Shown piece after piece: positions 8,663 through 17,390 of a stretch of DNA of 64,000 nt (within the stretch, counting starts at the first letter, position 1; every line of letters starts with the position of its first letter). The stretch spans positions 124,001 to 188,000 of the forward strand of contig PHBZ01000002.1 in NCBI GenBank assembly GCA_002840755.1, written 5' to 3'. The DNA is from Chloroflexi bacterium HGW-Chloroflexi-10 (lineage in GTDB: Bacteria > Chloroflexota > Anaerolineae > Anaerolineales > Anaerolineaceae). The notes beneath the pieces were generated by a model. That model was not told where the DNA came from. It saw only the letters and a list, made by a program, of their open reading frames with translations, and searched no databases. The position numbers were made by a program, and so were the translations under genes.

Positions 8663-10755
8663 GTAGTTACGAAATAATCCGCCCCAAGGTTGATGGATGG
8701 CGTGTCCTAATCTTTTTTGCTGTGATGACAGGTGTTATCCTGTTTTATTTTTACAGGTTGTATACAATGCAAATTGTTGAAGGAGCCTCCTATCTTGCTT
8801 ATGCAAACGAAAACCGAACCCGTGAAATTAGTGTGGTTACACAACGGGGTATCATTTTTGATAGAAATGGCTTCGTGCTGGCAAGAAATATTGCTTCATA
8901 CAATGTTGTGATTACTCCAGCTTTATTACCAGGTGACCCAACTGAAACAAATGGTGATATTCAGAAAATATATCGAGATTTATCCGAATTAATCGATGTT
9001 CCAGTGGACAATGGGGATATAAATGACGCGGAATCTGTCCGTAATTTTACTCCCTGTTATACCGATTTTGGAATCAGCCAAGTGGTGTACATCGGAGATA
9101 CGAATGCGCCGTATAATCCTGTTCGAATAGCCTGTAATATCGATCCACAAATTGCAATGATTATTAAAGAGAAAAAGAGCGATTGGCCTGGTGTGGATAT
9201 TGAGATTCTACCTATTCGTGATTATCCAACTGGTGTGCTTACATCCGAAGTGATTGGTTTTTTAGGACCAATACCTGCGTCTGAAGTAGATATTTATGAA
9301 GAACTTGGGTTTGTCCCGGATCGAGATAAAGTTGGGTATGCTGGTGTTGAACAAAGCCTGGACGATGAACTGATTGGCACAAACGGTAAAAGGATTGTAG
9401 AAGTGGATGGAGCCGGACAAATTATACGGGATCTAGAAGTGCCCGTAGAACCAATGCCAGGAAATAATATTAAACTCACTATTGATACACGCTTACAATC
9501 CGCAGCGAAAACTGCTTTGATAAATAATATGACCCAGAAAAATCGGTTTTTTGAAGAACCAAAATATTTCAATGGTGCCGTACTTGCAATGAATCCTAAA
9601 ACTGGCGAAATCCTGGCATTGGTTTCTCAGCCAACGTATGAAAATAACCGCTTCGCAAGAATCATTCCTTTTGATTATTACAATCAACTTCAGTTGGATC
9701 CTTGGAAACCACTATTTAATACTGCAATATCTGCTGCGCATGCTCCAGGATCTGTATTTAAGATGGCGGCAGCCATTGGAGCTTTGAATGAATCTGTAAT
9801 AAAACCAGAGACGGTTATTAATGATCCTGGAAAAATCACTATAATGCAAAAATTCACCCCGAATGACCCGGGAACTCCTAGGGATTATGTGTGTTATACC
9901 TATAAGGATACCGGTGCCGGACACGGGGATGTGAACTTCTTGCGAGGTGTAGCGCTTTCTTGTAATGTTTATTTTTATAAAATCGGTGGTGGTTTTGGTG
10001 ATGAGGTAACTGATGGAGGGTTAGGCCCCTATAGGTTGGCAGAATATGCCAGAGCTTTAGGCTACGGCTCAACTTCAGGGATTGAATTACCTGGTGAAGC
10101 CACAGGGATAGTTCCTGATCCCAAGTGGAAGCGTCTGACCCAAGGTGAAAACTGGGCTACTGGTGATACCTATATTGCAACGGTTGGACAAGGATTTGTT
10201 ACGGCAACACCTTTACAAGTATTGATCGCTTTTGCGACCCTGGCTAATGATGGCATTATGATGAAACCTACACTTGTAAAAGAAGTGTTGGATTTTGAGG
10301 GGAATGTTATACAACCTTTTACATCTGAGCAAATAAGAGATATTACAAAAGATCCATTAATCCAGGTATTCGATGAATTCGATGTGCCAACAGGTGAAAT
10401 GAAATCGGTTGAACCGTGGGTTATTCAAAAAGCAAAAGAGGGTATGCGTGAGGTGGTTACCAATGGAACGGCTACGGATATTTTTGCTGGTTTTGGGATT
10501 CCTTCAGCCGGCAAAACCGGGACCGCAGAATTTTGTGATGCGTTAGCCCAGAAAAGAAACATTTGTTTACCTGAAAGATGGCCCGCACATGCCTGGTATG
10601 CAGGATACGCACCTTATGATGATCCTGAAATAGTTGTAGTTGCCTTTGTTTACAATGGAGATGAAGGCGCTATTTTGGCAGCCCCGGTAGTTAGAGATGT
10701 TATGGAAGCTTATTTTGAATTGAAGGAAGTTGATGCTGCTGCAGATACGCCTTGA
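8659..10755 (+). CDS. mrdA: Penicillin-binding protein 2, elongasome transpeptidase
   Basis: A 698-residue class B PBP with one N-terminal membrane helix (residues 16–35), a dimerisation/pedestal domain starting at RTREISVVTQRGIIFDRNG, and a C-terminal transpeptidase domain. The active-site motifs are visible: SVFK in APGSVFKM (about 366–369), SCN in LSCNVYFYK, and KTG in AGKTGTAEF. It cross-links peptidoglycan during rod elongation with RodA as the glycosyltransferase partner. The C-terminal tail after the KTG motif is short and ends in an acidic, Ala-rich stretch. Confidence 0.95.
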   Translation: MSSYEIIRPKVDGWRVLIFFAVMTGVILFYFYRLYTMQIVEGASYLAYANENRTREISVVTQRGIIFDRNGFVLARNIASYNVVITPALLPGDPTETNGDIQKIYRDLSELIDVPVDNGDINDAESVRNFTPCYTDFGISQVVYIGDTNAPYNPVRIACNIDPQIAMIIKEKKSDWPGVDIEILPIRDYPTGVLTSEVIGFLGPIPASEVDIYEELGFVPDRDKVGYAGVEQSLDDELIGTNGKRIVEVDGAGQIIRDLEVPVEPMPGNNIKLTIDTRLQSAAKTALINNMTQKNRFFEEPKYFNGAVLAMNPKTGEILALVSQPTYENNRFARIIPFDYYNQLQLDPWKPLFNTAISAAHAPGSVFKMAAAIGALNESVIKPETVINDPGKITIMQKFTPNDPGTPRDYVCYTYKDTGAGHGDVNFLRGVALSCNVYFYKIGGGFGDEVTDGGLGPYRLAEYARALGYGSTSGIELPGEATGIVPDPKWKRLTQGENWATGDTYIATVGQGFVTATPLQVLIAFATLANDGIMMKPTLVKEVLDFEGNVIQPFTSEQIRDITKDPLIQVFDEFDVPTGEMKSVEPWVIQKAKEGMREVVTNGTATDIFAGFGIPSAGKTGTAEFCDALAQKRNICLPERWPAHAWYAGYAPYDDPEIVVVAFVYNGDEGAILAAPVVRDVMEAYFELKEVDAAADTP

Positions 10756-10801
10756 TTATAATAAGATATAATATTGCATTATCATCGATATCGGACAAAT
10801 T

Positions 10802-11491
10802 ATGGTTCTTAAATCACAAACCCAAATACAAATTAAAGGCATTCGTGAAGGATTATTGGTCACTATTGGTGATGGTGATTGGTTAGAGATTCAACGGTTG
10901 CTTTTAGAGCAAATAAAAGAAAAAGGGAAATTTTTTCAAGGAGCCAAGCTTGCTATAGATGTTGGCAATAGAATTGTTCTTGCTGGTGACTTAGGTGGTT
11001 TAAGAGATCGATTATCCGATTATGAAATAGCACTTTGGGCGATATTGTCAAATTCATCTGTTACGGAACAGACAGCGCAGGATTTGGGTCTGGCGACAAA
11101 AATTTCTGTCCCCATACCAGAGCGAAAAATCAGTTCTTTGGAAACGACGATTGCAGGAGATGACGCAGTATTTGTTCAAAAAACAGTAAGATCCGGTTTT
11201 AAAATTGCAACACATGCGCATGTTGTTGTCTTGGGCGATGTAAATCCAGGAGGAGAAATAATAGCCGGTGGTAGTATTGTTGTTTGGGGACGTTGCCGCG
11301 GGATTGTGCATGCCGGTGCAGATGGAAATGAGAAAGCAGTGATATGTGCCTTGGATTTGACTCCTACTCAACTGCGCATAGCTGGACTGATAGCAGTTTC
11401 TCCAAAAAGTAAAGGAAAACCTCAACCAGAAGTCGCTTCTATAGTAGGCGGACAGGTTGTTGCTGAAACATGGAATCTAAAAACGAGGTAA
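10802..11491 (+). CDS. minC: Septum site-determining protein MinC
   Basis: A 229-residue protein with a weakly conserved N-terminal domain (about 1–105) that antagonises FtsZ and a C-terminal beta-helix (about 125–229) with the diagnostic VVLGDVNPGGEIIAGGSIVVWG and GRCRGIVHAGA segments that bind MinD. A TATAAT-like box lies about 30 bases upstream, so the min genes may have their own promoter despite following mrdA closely. Confidence 0.93.
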   Translation: MVLKSQTQIQIKGIREGLLVTIGDGDWLEIQRLLLEQIKEKGKFFQGAKLAIDVGNRIVLAGDLGGLRDRLSDYEIALWAILSNSSVTEQTAQDLGLATKISVPIPERKISSLETTIAGDDAVFVQKTVRSGFKIATHAHVVVLGDVNPGGEIIAGGSIVVWGRCRGIVHAGADGNEKAVICALDLTPTQLRIAGLIAVSPKSKGKPQPEVASIVGGQVVAETWNLKTR

Positions 11492-11501
11492 TTAGAACCG
11501 A

Positions 11502-12305
11502 ATGAGCGCAAAAGTAATCACGATAACATCTGGTAAAGGTGGTGTTGGAAAAACAACAACAACCGCGAATCTTGGAGTTGCCCTGGCTCAGCTTGGACAA
11601 AAAGTAGTCTGTATTGATGGAGATATTGGTTTACGAAACTTAGATGTAATTTTAGGTCTGGAAAATCGTATTGTCTATGATCTTGTTGATGTTATAGAAG
11701 GTCGTTGTAGGTTAAAACAGGCAATGATCCGCGATAAACGTCTTCCTGAACTATATTTGATTCCGGCTGCACAAACCCGGGATAAAAGTGCTGTTTCTCC
11801 AAGCGATATGATTCGTTTGTGTGATGAATTGCGCAGTGATGTTGATTGGATTTTGATCGATTCCCCTGCTGGGATTGAACGTGGTTTTCGTAATTCAGTA
11901 GCGCCTGCTGATCTGATTTATGTTGTTACCAATCCCGAGGTATCCGCCGTTCGCGATGCTGATCGAATCATTGGATTAGTTGAGGCTGAAGAAAAGGGGC
12001 CTCCAAAACTAATTTTAAATAGGGTAAACCAAAATTTGACTAAGCGTGGGGATATGTTAAATCCCGAGGATGTTTTGGAGTTGCTAGCCATTGAACTAAT
12101 AGGTATTATTCCAGAGGACGAATCTGTTGTGATTGGATCTAATCGGGGCCAACCGGTGACATTAACAGATAAGTCTAAAGCTGGCACTGCATATCGCAAT
12201 ATTGCCAAAAGAACGTTGGGAGAATCTGTTCCTTGGATGAATCTGGATGAAAAGGAAGGATTTTTCAACCGTTTGTCACGGATGATGAAGCCTGGAGGTG
12301 ATTGA
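11502..12305 (+). CDS. minD: Septum site-determining ATPase MinD
   Basis: A 267-residue ParA/MinD-type ATPase. The deviant Walker A is SGKGGVGKTTTTANLG at residues 9–24, followed by CIDGDIGLRNLDVILGL and the switch region IDSPAGIERGF. The C-terminus (EGFFNRLSRMMKPGG) can form the amphipathic helix that binds membrane in the ATP state. MinD recruits MinC and is displaced by MinE. Its stop overlaps the minE start by four bases. Confidence 0.97.
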   Translation: MSAKVITITSGKGGVGKTTTTANLGVALAQLGQKVVCIDGDIGLRNLDVILGLENRIVYDLVDVIEGRCRLKQAMIRDKRLPELYLIPAAQTRDKSAVSPSDMIRLCDELRSDVDWILIDSPAGIERGFRNSVAPADLIYVVTNPEVSAVRDADRIIGLVEAEEKGPPKLILNRVNQNLTKRGDMLNPEDVLELLAIELIGIIPEDESVVIGSNRGQPVTLTDKSKAGTAYRNIAKRTLGESVPWMNLDEKEGFFNRLSRMMKPGGD

Positions 12306-12574
12306 TGGATGGTTTTTTGGATCGCCTAATGGGCAAAAAGCAAAAAAGTGCCTCTACTGCGAAAGAACGGTTGAAACTTGTTTTAATTCATGATCGCGCC
12401 GATATCACTCCTGGTCAAATGGACATGATGAAAAACGATTTATTGCATGTGATTTCGAAATATATAGATATTGATCCGGATTTGGTGCAAATTAATATGA
12501 CTCAGGACGGTCGCGAACAGAGATTGGTTGCTGATATTCCAATTTCTTCTACCGTGCGCAAGAGGACGCGTTAA
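12302..12574 (+). CDS. minE: Cell division topological specificity factor MinE
   Basis: A 90-residue protein with the MinE layout: N-terminal membrane-targeting segment (FLDRLMG), the MinD-activating stretch AKERLKLVLIHDRADITPG at about 20–38, and the topological specificity domain DLLHVISKYIDIDPDLVQI. It stimulates MinD ATPase and drives pole-to-pole oscillation. It overlaps minD (ATGG...TGATGG junction), so the two are coupled. Confidence 0.95.
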   Translation: MMDGFLDRLMGKKQKSASTAKERLKLVLIHDRADITPGQMDMMKNDLLHVISKYIDIDPDLVQINMTQDGREQRLVADIPISSTVRKRTR

Positions 12575-12587
12575 CCAATAAAAAATT

Positions 12588-13682
12588 ATGTTTAATCGAA
12601 CTTTTTGGAGACAATTCGACTATCTGTTGTTTGGTAGTGTGTTAATCCTTTGTATATTTGGAATTGCGATGATCCAGTCAGCTGCTGCTGGTAATGAAAA
12701 TATTGCTGAATCCGTACCTAGACAGGTAATTTTTGTTGTTGGTGGTATGGTGGTAATGTTTATGACCGCTCTTATAAATTATCGTTATTACTCATCGCTG
12801 ACCAGAATTATGTATGTTGTATCAGTACTACTATTAGTTGGTATTTATGTAATTGGCACAGCTGTCTATGGTTCTGCTCGTTGGTTTGATACTGGCGTGA
12901 TTTTAATTCAGCCTTCCGAATTGGTTAAAACAATCATGATTGTTATTTTGGCGGATTATTTTGCCAAAACACAAAATCAACCGAAGACAATTAAATGGGT
13001 GGCAATAAGTTTTGGATTGACTGCAGGTGTTGTGATATGGATATTATTACAACCCAATTTGAGTATGTCGATTGTTATTTTCTTCATCTGGTTTATCCTG
13101 CTTTGGTATGCTGGTTTACCAATAAAATTCCTGTTATTGTTTGGAATAATTGGCATAATTGCAATTGCTTTTGGGTTTAGATTTCTTGAAGATTATCAAC
13201 AACAACGGGTGGTTAATTTCTTTTTTCCAGACCCAGCTGCAACCCATGGTGAAACCTATAATATTGAACAGGCGAAAATATCTATCGGTTCAGGTGGATT
13301 GACTGGAATGGGATATGGACATGGAACGCAAGTTCAACTGCGCTTTTTAAAAGTGAGGCATACCGATTTTATTTTTTCTGCCATGGCGAATGAATTTGGC
13401 TTTATAGGGACCGTCATTGTAATTTTATTATTGGTTTTTGTAGTAGTTCGCTGTTTTCGAATTGGACAAAAGGCGGACGACATGTTTGGATCATTAATCG
13501 CTTACGGTGTGGGGACGTTGCTCTTTTTTCAAATGGCGGTTAACATTGGCGTAAATTTAAATGTAATACCTGTAACTGGATTAACTTTACCGTTTGTCAG
13601 TTATGGTGGCAGTTCTTTGGCTTCTTTGTTGTTGGCAGTAGGTTTTGTTGAAAGTGTGGCAGGACATAGAAATTCAAGTTAA
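12588..13682 (+). CDS. rodA: Rod shape-determining glycosyltransferase RodA (SEDS family)
   Basis: A 364-residue polytopic SEDS protein with about ten membrane helices. Family motifs include ARWFDTGVILIQPSELVK near residue 98, the extracellular QQQRVVNFFFPDPAATHGETYNIEQAKISIGSGG loop in two parts, RHTDFIFSAMANEFGFIG, and VTGLTLPFVSYGGSS at about 328–342. It polymerises lipid II with PBP2. Being after minE and next to the mre genes favours RodA over FtsW. Confidence 0.93.
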   Translation: MFNRTFWRQFDYLLFGSVLILCIFGIAMIQSAAAGNENIAESVPRQVIFVVGGMVVMFMTALINYRYYSSLTRIMYVVSVLLLVGIYVIGTAVYGSARWFDTGVILIQPSELVKTIMIVILADYFAKTQNQPKTIKWVAISFGLTAGVVIWILLQPNLSMSIVIFFIWFILLWYAGLPIKFLLLFGIIGIIAIAFGFRFLEDYQQQRVVNFFFPDPAATHGETYNIEQAKISIGSGGLTGMGYGHGTQVQLRFLKVRHTDFIFSAMANEFGFIGTVIVILLLVFVVVRCFRIGQKADDMFGSLIAYGVGTLLFFQMAVNIGVNLNVIPVTGLTLPFVSYGGSSLASLLLAVGFVESVAGHRNSS

Positions 13683-13704
13683 GAAAAACGGAGAGCCATT
13701 GACC

Positions 13705-15186
13705 ATGAAACCCGCTCGTGTACGTTTTGCGCCATCTCCAACCGGGCATATGCATCTTGGCAGTGCTCGAACTGCTTTATATGATTTTTTGTTTGCCAAA
13801 AAAATTGGTGGCCAATTTGTTCTTCGCATTGAAGATACAGATCAGAAGCGTTTTCAAGAAGGTGCCGAGCAGGAATTGATTGATGGTTTGCATTGGTTGG
13901 GTTTGGAATGGGATGAGGGTCCTGATAAAGGTGGTCCTTATGGTCCTTATCGTCAATCAGAACGAAAGGTGATTTACCAGGAATTTGCCCGAAAATTGAT
14001 TGAAAATGGTCATGCATACTATTGTTTTTGCACACCGGAACGTTTACAGCAAGTTCGTGAAACTCAGATGCAAAACAAACAACAAAGCAGATATGATGGA
14101 TTTTGTCGAGATATTCCATTGGAAATTGCAGATAAGCGGATTATTAATGGAGAAAGCCACGTAGTTCGTTTCAGGACACCAGTAGAGGGCTTTACAACTG
14201 TCACCGATTTATTGCGTGGTGATATTATTGTTGAGAATAAAAATTTAGATGATTATATTATCGTAAAATCCGACGGATTGGCTTTGTACCATTTAGCTGC
14301 AGTGATTGATGACCATCTAATGGAAATCACACATGTTTTACGCGGTTCTGAGTGGTTGCCGACTTTTCCATTACACGGATTAATTCATCGCGCCTTTGGG
14401 TGGCAAGAACCTATTTGGGTGCATTTAAGTGTGTTTCTGAAACCCAGTGGGAAAGGCAAAATGAGTAAACGTGAAGCTGCTGATTTGGTGAAAGATGGAA
14501 AATCTATATTTGTTAAAGAATTGAAGAATTTGGGTTACCTTCCGGAAGCGGTTAATAACTGGGTTGCTTTAATGGGTTGGAGTTATGATGACCATACTGA
14601 ATTTTTTTCCATGGAAGAATTGATTGAGAAATTCTCCTTAGAAAAATTGAATCCTTCTCCGGCAGCAATCAATTTTTCCAAATTAGATCATTTTAATGGT
14701 CTACATATTCGTAATTTATCTATAGATGAATTAGTTTTTCGCCTTTCTCCCGTTTTTGAAGAAGCTGGTTATATTATTTATCCGGATAAATTAAAAAGAA
14801 TAGCTCCAATTATCCAGGAACGTTTACAAACACTGGATGACGCAATTGCTTTGGCAGGTTTCTTCTTCAAAGAAGATGTTTATATTCAAAAAAGCGATTT
14901 AGTTATGAAAAATATGACAACAGAAGAAATATATTCTTTGCTGAAAGAAATTCTCACAATTTTATCTGGAATGAAATCCATGGAGAAAGAAATTGTTGAG
15001 CCAGCTTTGCGTGAATGTGTAGTGCAGACCGGATTTAAACCTGCACAAGTTTTTGGTTTGCTGCGTATAGCGATTACCGGTTTGGTGGTGAGTCCGCCTC
15101 TTATGGAAAGCCTGGAGATCATAGGAAAAGAAAAGGTTATTGAGCGTGTGAAAAAAGCTCTTGATATTTTATCCGATAAATTATGA
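13705..15186 (+). CDS. gltX: Glutamyl-tRNA synthetase
   Basis: A 493-residue class I synthetase. The HIGH-type motif is in RFAPSPTGHMHLGSARTAL (residues 5–23) and the KMSKR-type motif in GKGKMSKREAADLV. The ATG at 13705 follows a CGGAGAG ribosome site; longer in-frame starts overlap rodA and add no conserved sequence. It probably makes Glu-tRNA(Glu), and possibly mischarges tRNA(Gln) if the cell uses GatCAB; notably a tRNA-Gln gene follows directly. It ends the long plus-strand run. Confidence 0.97.
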   Translation: MKPARVRFAPSPTGHMHLGSARTALYDFLFAKKIGGQFVLRIEDTDQKRFQEGAEQELIDGLHWLGLEWDEGPDKGGPYGPYRQSERKVIYQEFARKLIENGHAYYCFCTPERLQQVRETQMQNKQQSRYDGFCRDIPLEIADKRIINGESHVVRFRTPVEGFTTVTDLLRGDIIVENKNLDDYIIVKSDGLALYHLAAVIDDHLMEITHVLRGSEWLPTFPLHGLIHRAFGWQEPIWVHLSVFLKPSGKGKMSKREAADLVKDGKSIFVKELKNLGYLPEAVNNWVALMGWSYDDHTEFFSMEELIEKFSLEKLNPSPAAINFSKLDHFNGLHIRNLSIDELVFRLSPVFEEAGYIIYPDKLKRIAPIIQERLQTLDDAIALAGFFFKEDVYIQKSDLVMKNMTTEEIYSLLKEILTILSGMKSMEKEIVEPALRECVVQTGFKPAQVFGLLRIAITGLVVSPPLMESLEIIGKEKVIERVKKALDILSDKL

Positions 15187-15196
15187 AAAAAAGCCC

Positions 15197-15225
15197 TGTA
15201 CAGTGCGACCGACCTGTGATAAACT
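15197..15225 (+). promoter_or_regulatory. Promoter of tRNA-Gln
   Basis: TGTACA and TAAACT are separated by 17 bases, and the -10 is preceded by TG one base away (extended -10). Initiation would fall near 15232, just before the tRNA 5' end. Confidence 0.6.
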
Positions 15226-15234
15226 ATTGGCTGT

Positions 15235-15305
15235 TGGGGGTTCGTCTAATGGCAGGACAGCTGACTCTGGATCAGTAAGTAGAGGTTCGAGTCCTTTACC
15301 CCCAG
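15235..15305 (+). tRNA. tRNA-Gln (anticodon CTG)
   Basis: A 71-base cloverleaf. The seven-base acceptor stem TGGGGGT/ACCCCCA pairs fully, the anticodon stem GCTGA/TCAGT encloses loop CTCTGGA with anticodon CTG (reads CAG), and the T-arm contains GGTTCGAGTCC. The discriminator is G; CCA is not encoded (CCT follows). Its 3' end is part of a long palindrome. Confidence 0.95.
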
Positions 15306-15354
15306 CCTAATAAAAAACACCTGCAAATGACAGGTGTTTTTTATTAGGCTGGGG
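15300..15354. terminator. Long perfect inverted repeat / bidirectional terminator after tRNA-Gln
   Basis: Two 24-base arms (15300–15323 and 15331–15354) are perfectly complementary around a 7-base loop. The inner part, AAAAAACACCTG/CAGGTGTTTTTT, is a standard intrinsic terminator usable from both strands. The outer part repeats the last bases of tRNA-Gln (CCCCAGCC) in inverted form. Confidence 0.85.
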
Positions 15355-15424
15355 AAAAATTTATTAATTGGTGTTTTATATTATTATTTCAGGACCAAAA
15401 CGGACCTATGTGTTCTGTCCTTTT

Positions 15425-15664
15425 TTAGTACTCTTCATCTTCTTCTAACCAGTCGTCGTCATCTTCTTCTTCGAGACTGGATAACTCACTCCATTCTTCC
15501 ACTTCCTCATCGTCCTCATTGTCCCATGATTCTTCAGAGATGGAATCTGCAGATGGAACATAAGTGATACAGCCTTTGTCTGGATCTACCTCAATTAATG
15601 CAGCAGAACAAAATCCTTCATCCAAAAAACCACAATCCTCATAATGACAACGAATTTTCGCCAT
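15425..15664 (-). CDS. Small Cys-rich, highly acidic protein of unknown function
   Basis: A 79-residue protein in two parts. Residues 1–32 carry four cysteines (MAKIRCHYEDCGF, then GFCSAALIEV and DKGC), a plausible metal-binding knuckle. Residues 42–79 are almost entirely Glu, Asp, Ser and Trp. A good ribosome site (AGGAGG-like, TCAGGAGGATTTTT) precedes the ATG. I do not recognise the family. It is isolated between the tRNA terminator and the VKOR gene, on the minus strand. Confidence 0.7.
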   Translation of the reverse strand: MAKIRCHYEDCGFLDEGFCSAALIEVDPDKGCITYVPSADSISEESWDNEDDEEVEEWSELSSLEEEDDDDWLEEDEEY

Positions 15665-15702
15665 AAAAATCCTCCTGAAATAAATTTGTTAAATTCTATA
15701 TC

Positions 15703-16128
15703 CTAAAATTCTTTTTGTTCATTTACTAACCTGACCAAAGTTATTGTGAAAACACTGGTCATTGTTATTGCAGAAATAATACAAAATGGGCAGATGGCTT
15801 TAATAACAGCAATTTGAAGGTATGTCAAGTATATTGAAAATAGAAAACCACATAATGCTATCCCAAAGATAAAAATAGTACCAAAACGGCTTAGGAAGGA
15901 AAACTTACTTTCATAAAGCAGAATACCGATTATCAAGATATATGCAAAAATCCCAAAAAAAGATATTGGTATTCCGTTCCATTCAGAAAATGAGCTATTA
16001 TTTACAGTCCAACAATCCCCAATTCCAGGTACACAAAGGGTTTTATTTTCTGTCAATTTAATAATTGATAGATAAATTGCATCGGCAATGCCAAGTATTG
16101 CCAGAATTATTGTGATTTTTCTAGTCAT
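15703..16128 (-). CDS. Vitamin K epoxide reductase (VKOR) family protein
   Basis: A 141-residue membrane protein with four helices. It has the loop cysteines in CVPGIGDCWTVNNSSFSEWNGIPISFFG (read as two pieces around residues 32–58) and the CPFC active-site pair near residues 117–120. Bacterial VKOR reoxidises periplasmic or extracytoplasmic thioredoxin-like proteins to support disulfide formation, using quinone. No thioredoxin-fold partner is fused or adjacent. It ends nine bases after moeA on the same strand orientation (moeA is upstream). Confidence 0.88.
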   Translation of the reverse strand: MTRKITIILAILGIADAIYLSIIKLTENKTLCVPGIGDCWTVNNSSFSEWNGIPISFFGIFAYILIIGILLYESKFSFLSRFGTIFIFGIALCGFLFSIYLTYLQIAVIKAICPFCIISAITMTSVFTITLVRLVNEQKEF

Positions 16129-16137
16129 GGATCGTCT

Positions 16138-17373
16138 CTAAATTTCAATAAATTTTGCCTTGCTACCTTTAGGGAGCGATTTTACACCAGCAGGGATAAT
16201 CAGTAAAGCATTTGCACAAACTAATGAAAAAATGTTTCCGGAGCCTTGATGTGTAGGAAAAAAAGCTGAATTAATCCCATTTTCATTCTTAATCACTGTT
16301 CGCATATAAGATTCTCGGCCATCCGATTCGATAGATTCGGTTATGACTGCCTCGCCCGATGATGCACTAAAGGTTTTTCCCATCCAGGTGAAAATCAGGG
16401 GTTTGATAAATAGACAAGAAGTTACAAAAGATGATACTGGGTTACCTGGGAGTCCGATAAAGGGGATATTTTTGTATTGGCCAAAAGCCAAGGGTTTGCC
16501 TGGGCGCATATTCACCCTCCAAAAATTTATTTTTCCATGTTTTTGGATAATTTGTCGGACAGGATCATAAGCGCCAACACTAACTCCTGCTGATGAAACC
16601 AACAAATCTATATCAGCATTTTCTGCTTTTTGAAAATGTTGATATGCTAATTCGTAATCATCCTTGGCGGTTCCAAGTTTTGTTACATTGGCACCAAATT
16701 GTTCTAATAATGAATACAACATGGGTGTATTGATATCGTAAATTTTTCCTGGGGTTAGCGGTTCCCCTGGTTGAATAATTTCATCGCCTGAAGAGAGCAA
16801 GCCAATGCGGATGCGTGGATACACAAAAATTTTCTCAATCCCTAAACCTGCAAGCATTCCAATGTCCTGTGGACGCAAAAAATGACCTTTTGAGAAGATT
16901 TTCTGCCCTATATGCAAATCTTGTCCAATGGGCCGAATAAAATCATCTGAGTGGACATATTTATAAACCAGGATGGTGTCCGGTAATTCTTTTTCTGAAT
17001 AACGGTTTGAAAAATTTGTATATTCAACAGGAACAACAGCATTCGCACCTTGTGGTAAAGGAGCCCCGGTCATTATTCGGGATGCTTGACCATGCTGTAT
17101 TGTTTTTTGGGGAAATGTTCCGGCGGGGATATCTTCAATAATTTTTAATGAAATTGGTGATTGTTTACTAGCTTTAAGAATATCTTCGGATTTGACTGCA
17201 AAGCCGTCCATACTTGAATTATCAAATCCAGGAAGATTGAAATTAGAGAATATATCTTCATAGAGAACAAACCCCAATCCATCTTTCGGATTGATTCCTA
17301 AAGGCGTTGATGGTGTTACTGCATTGAGAATTATTTCACGGGCTTCGCTGACGGATAACAGATTAGTTTTCAC
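16138..17373 (-). CDS. moeA: Molybdopterin molybdotransferase MoeA
   Basis: A 411-residue enzyme that inserts molybdate into adenylated molybdopterin. Family hallmarks are LPGFDNSSMDGFAV near residues 48–61, IMTGAPLPQGANAVVPVE near 95–112, the MoCF_biosynth segment SSGDEI ... SSAGVSVGAYDPV, and MRPGKPLAFG with FIGLPGNPVSSFV. It implies molybdoenzymes elsewhere in the genome. It starts 17 bases after the rel stop codon, so may be cotranscribed with it. Confidence 0.95.
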   Translation of the reverse strand: MKTNLLSVSEAREIILNAVTPSTPLGINPKDGLGFVLYEDIFSNFNLPGFDNSSMDGFAVKSEDILKASKQSPISLKIIEDIPAGTFPQKTIQHGQASRIMTGAPLPQGANAVVPVEYTNFSNRYSEKELPDTILVYKYVHSDDFIRPIGQDLHIGQKIFSKGHFLRPQDIGMLAGLGIEKIFVYPRIRIGLLSSGDEIIQPGEPLTPGKIYDINTPMLYSLLEQFGANVTKLGTAKDDYELAYQHFQKAENADIDLLVSSAGVSVGAYDPVRQIIQKHGKINFWRVNMRPGKPLAFGQYKNIPFIGLPGNPVSSFVTSCLFIKPLIFTWMGKTFSASSGEAVITESIESDGRESYMRTVIKNENGINSAFFPTHQGSGNIFSLVCANALLIIPAGVKSLPKGSKAKFIEI

Positions 17374-17390
17374 AATTAGGTCCTAGTCAT

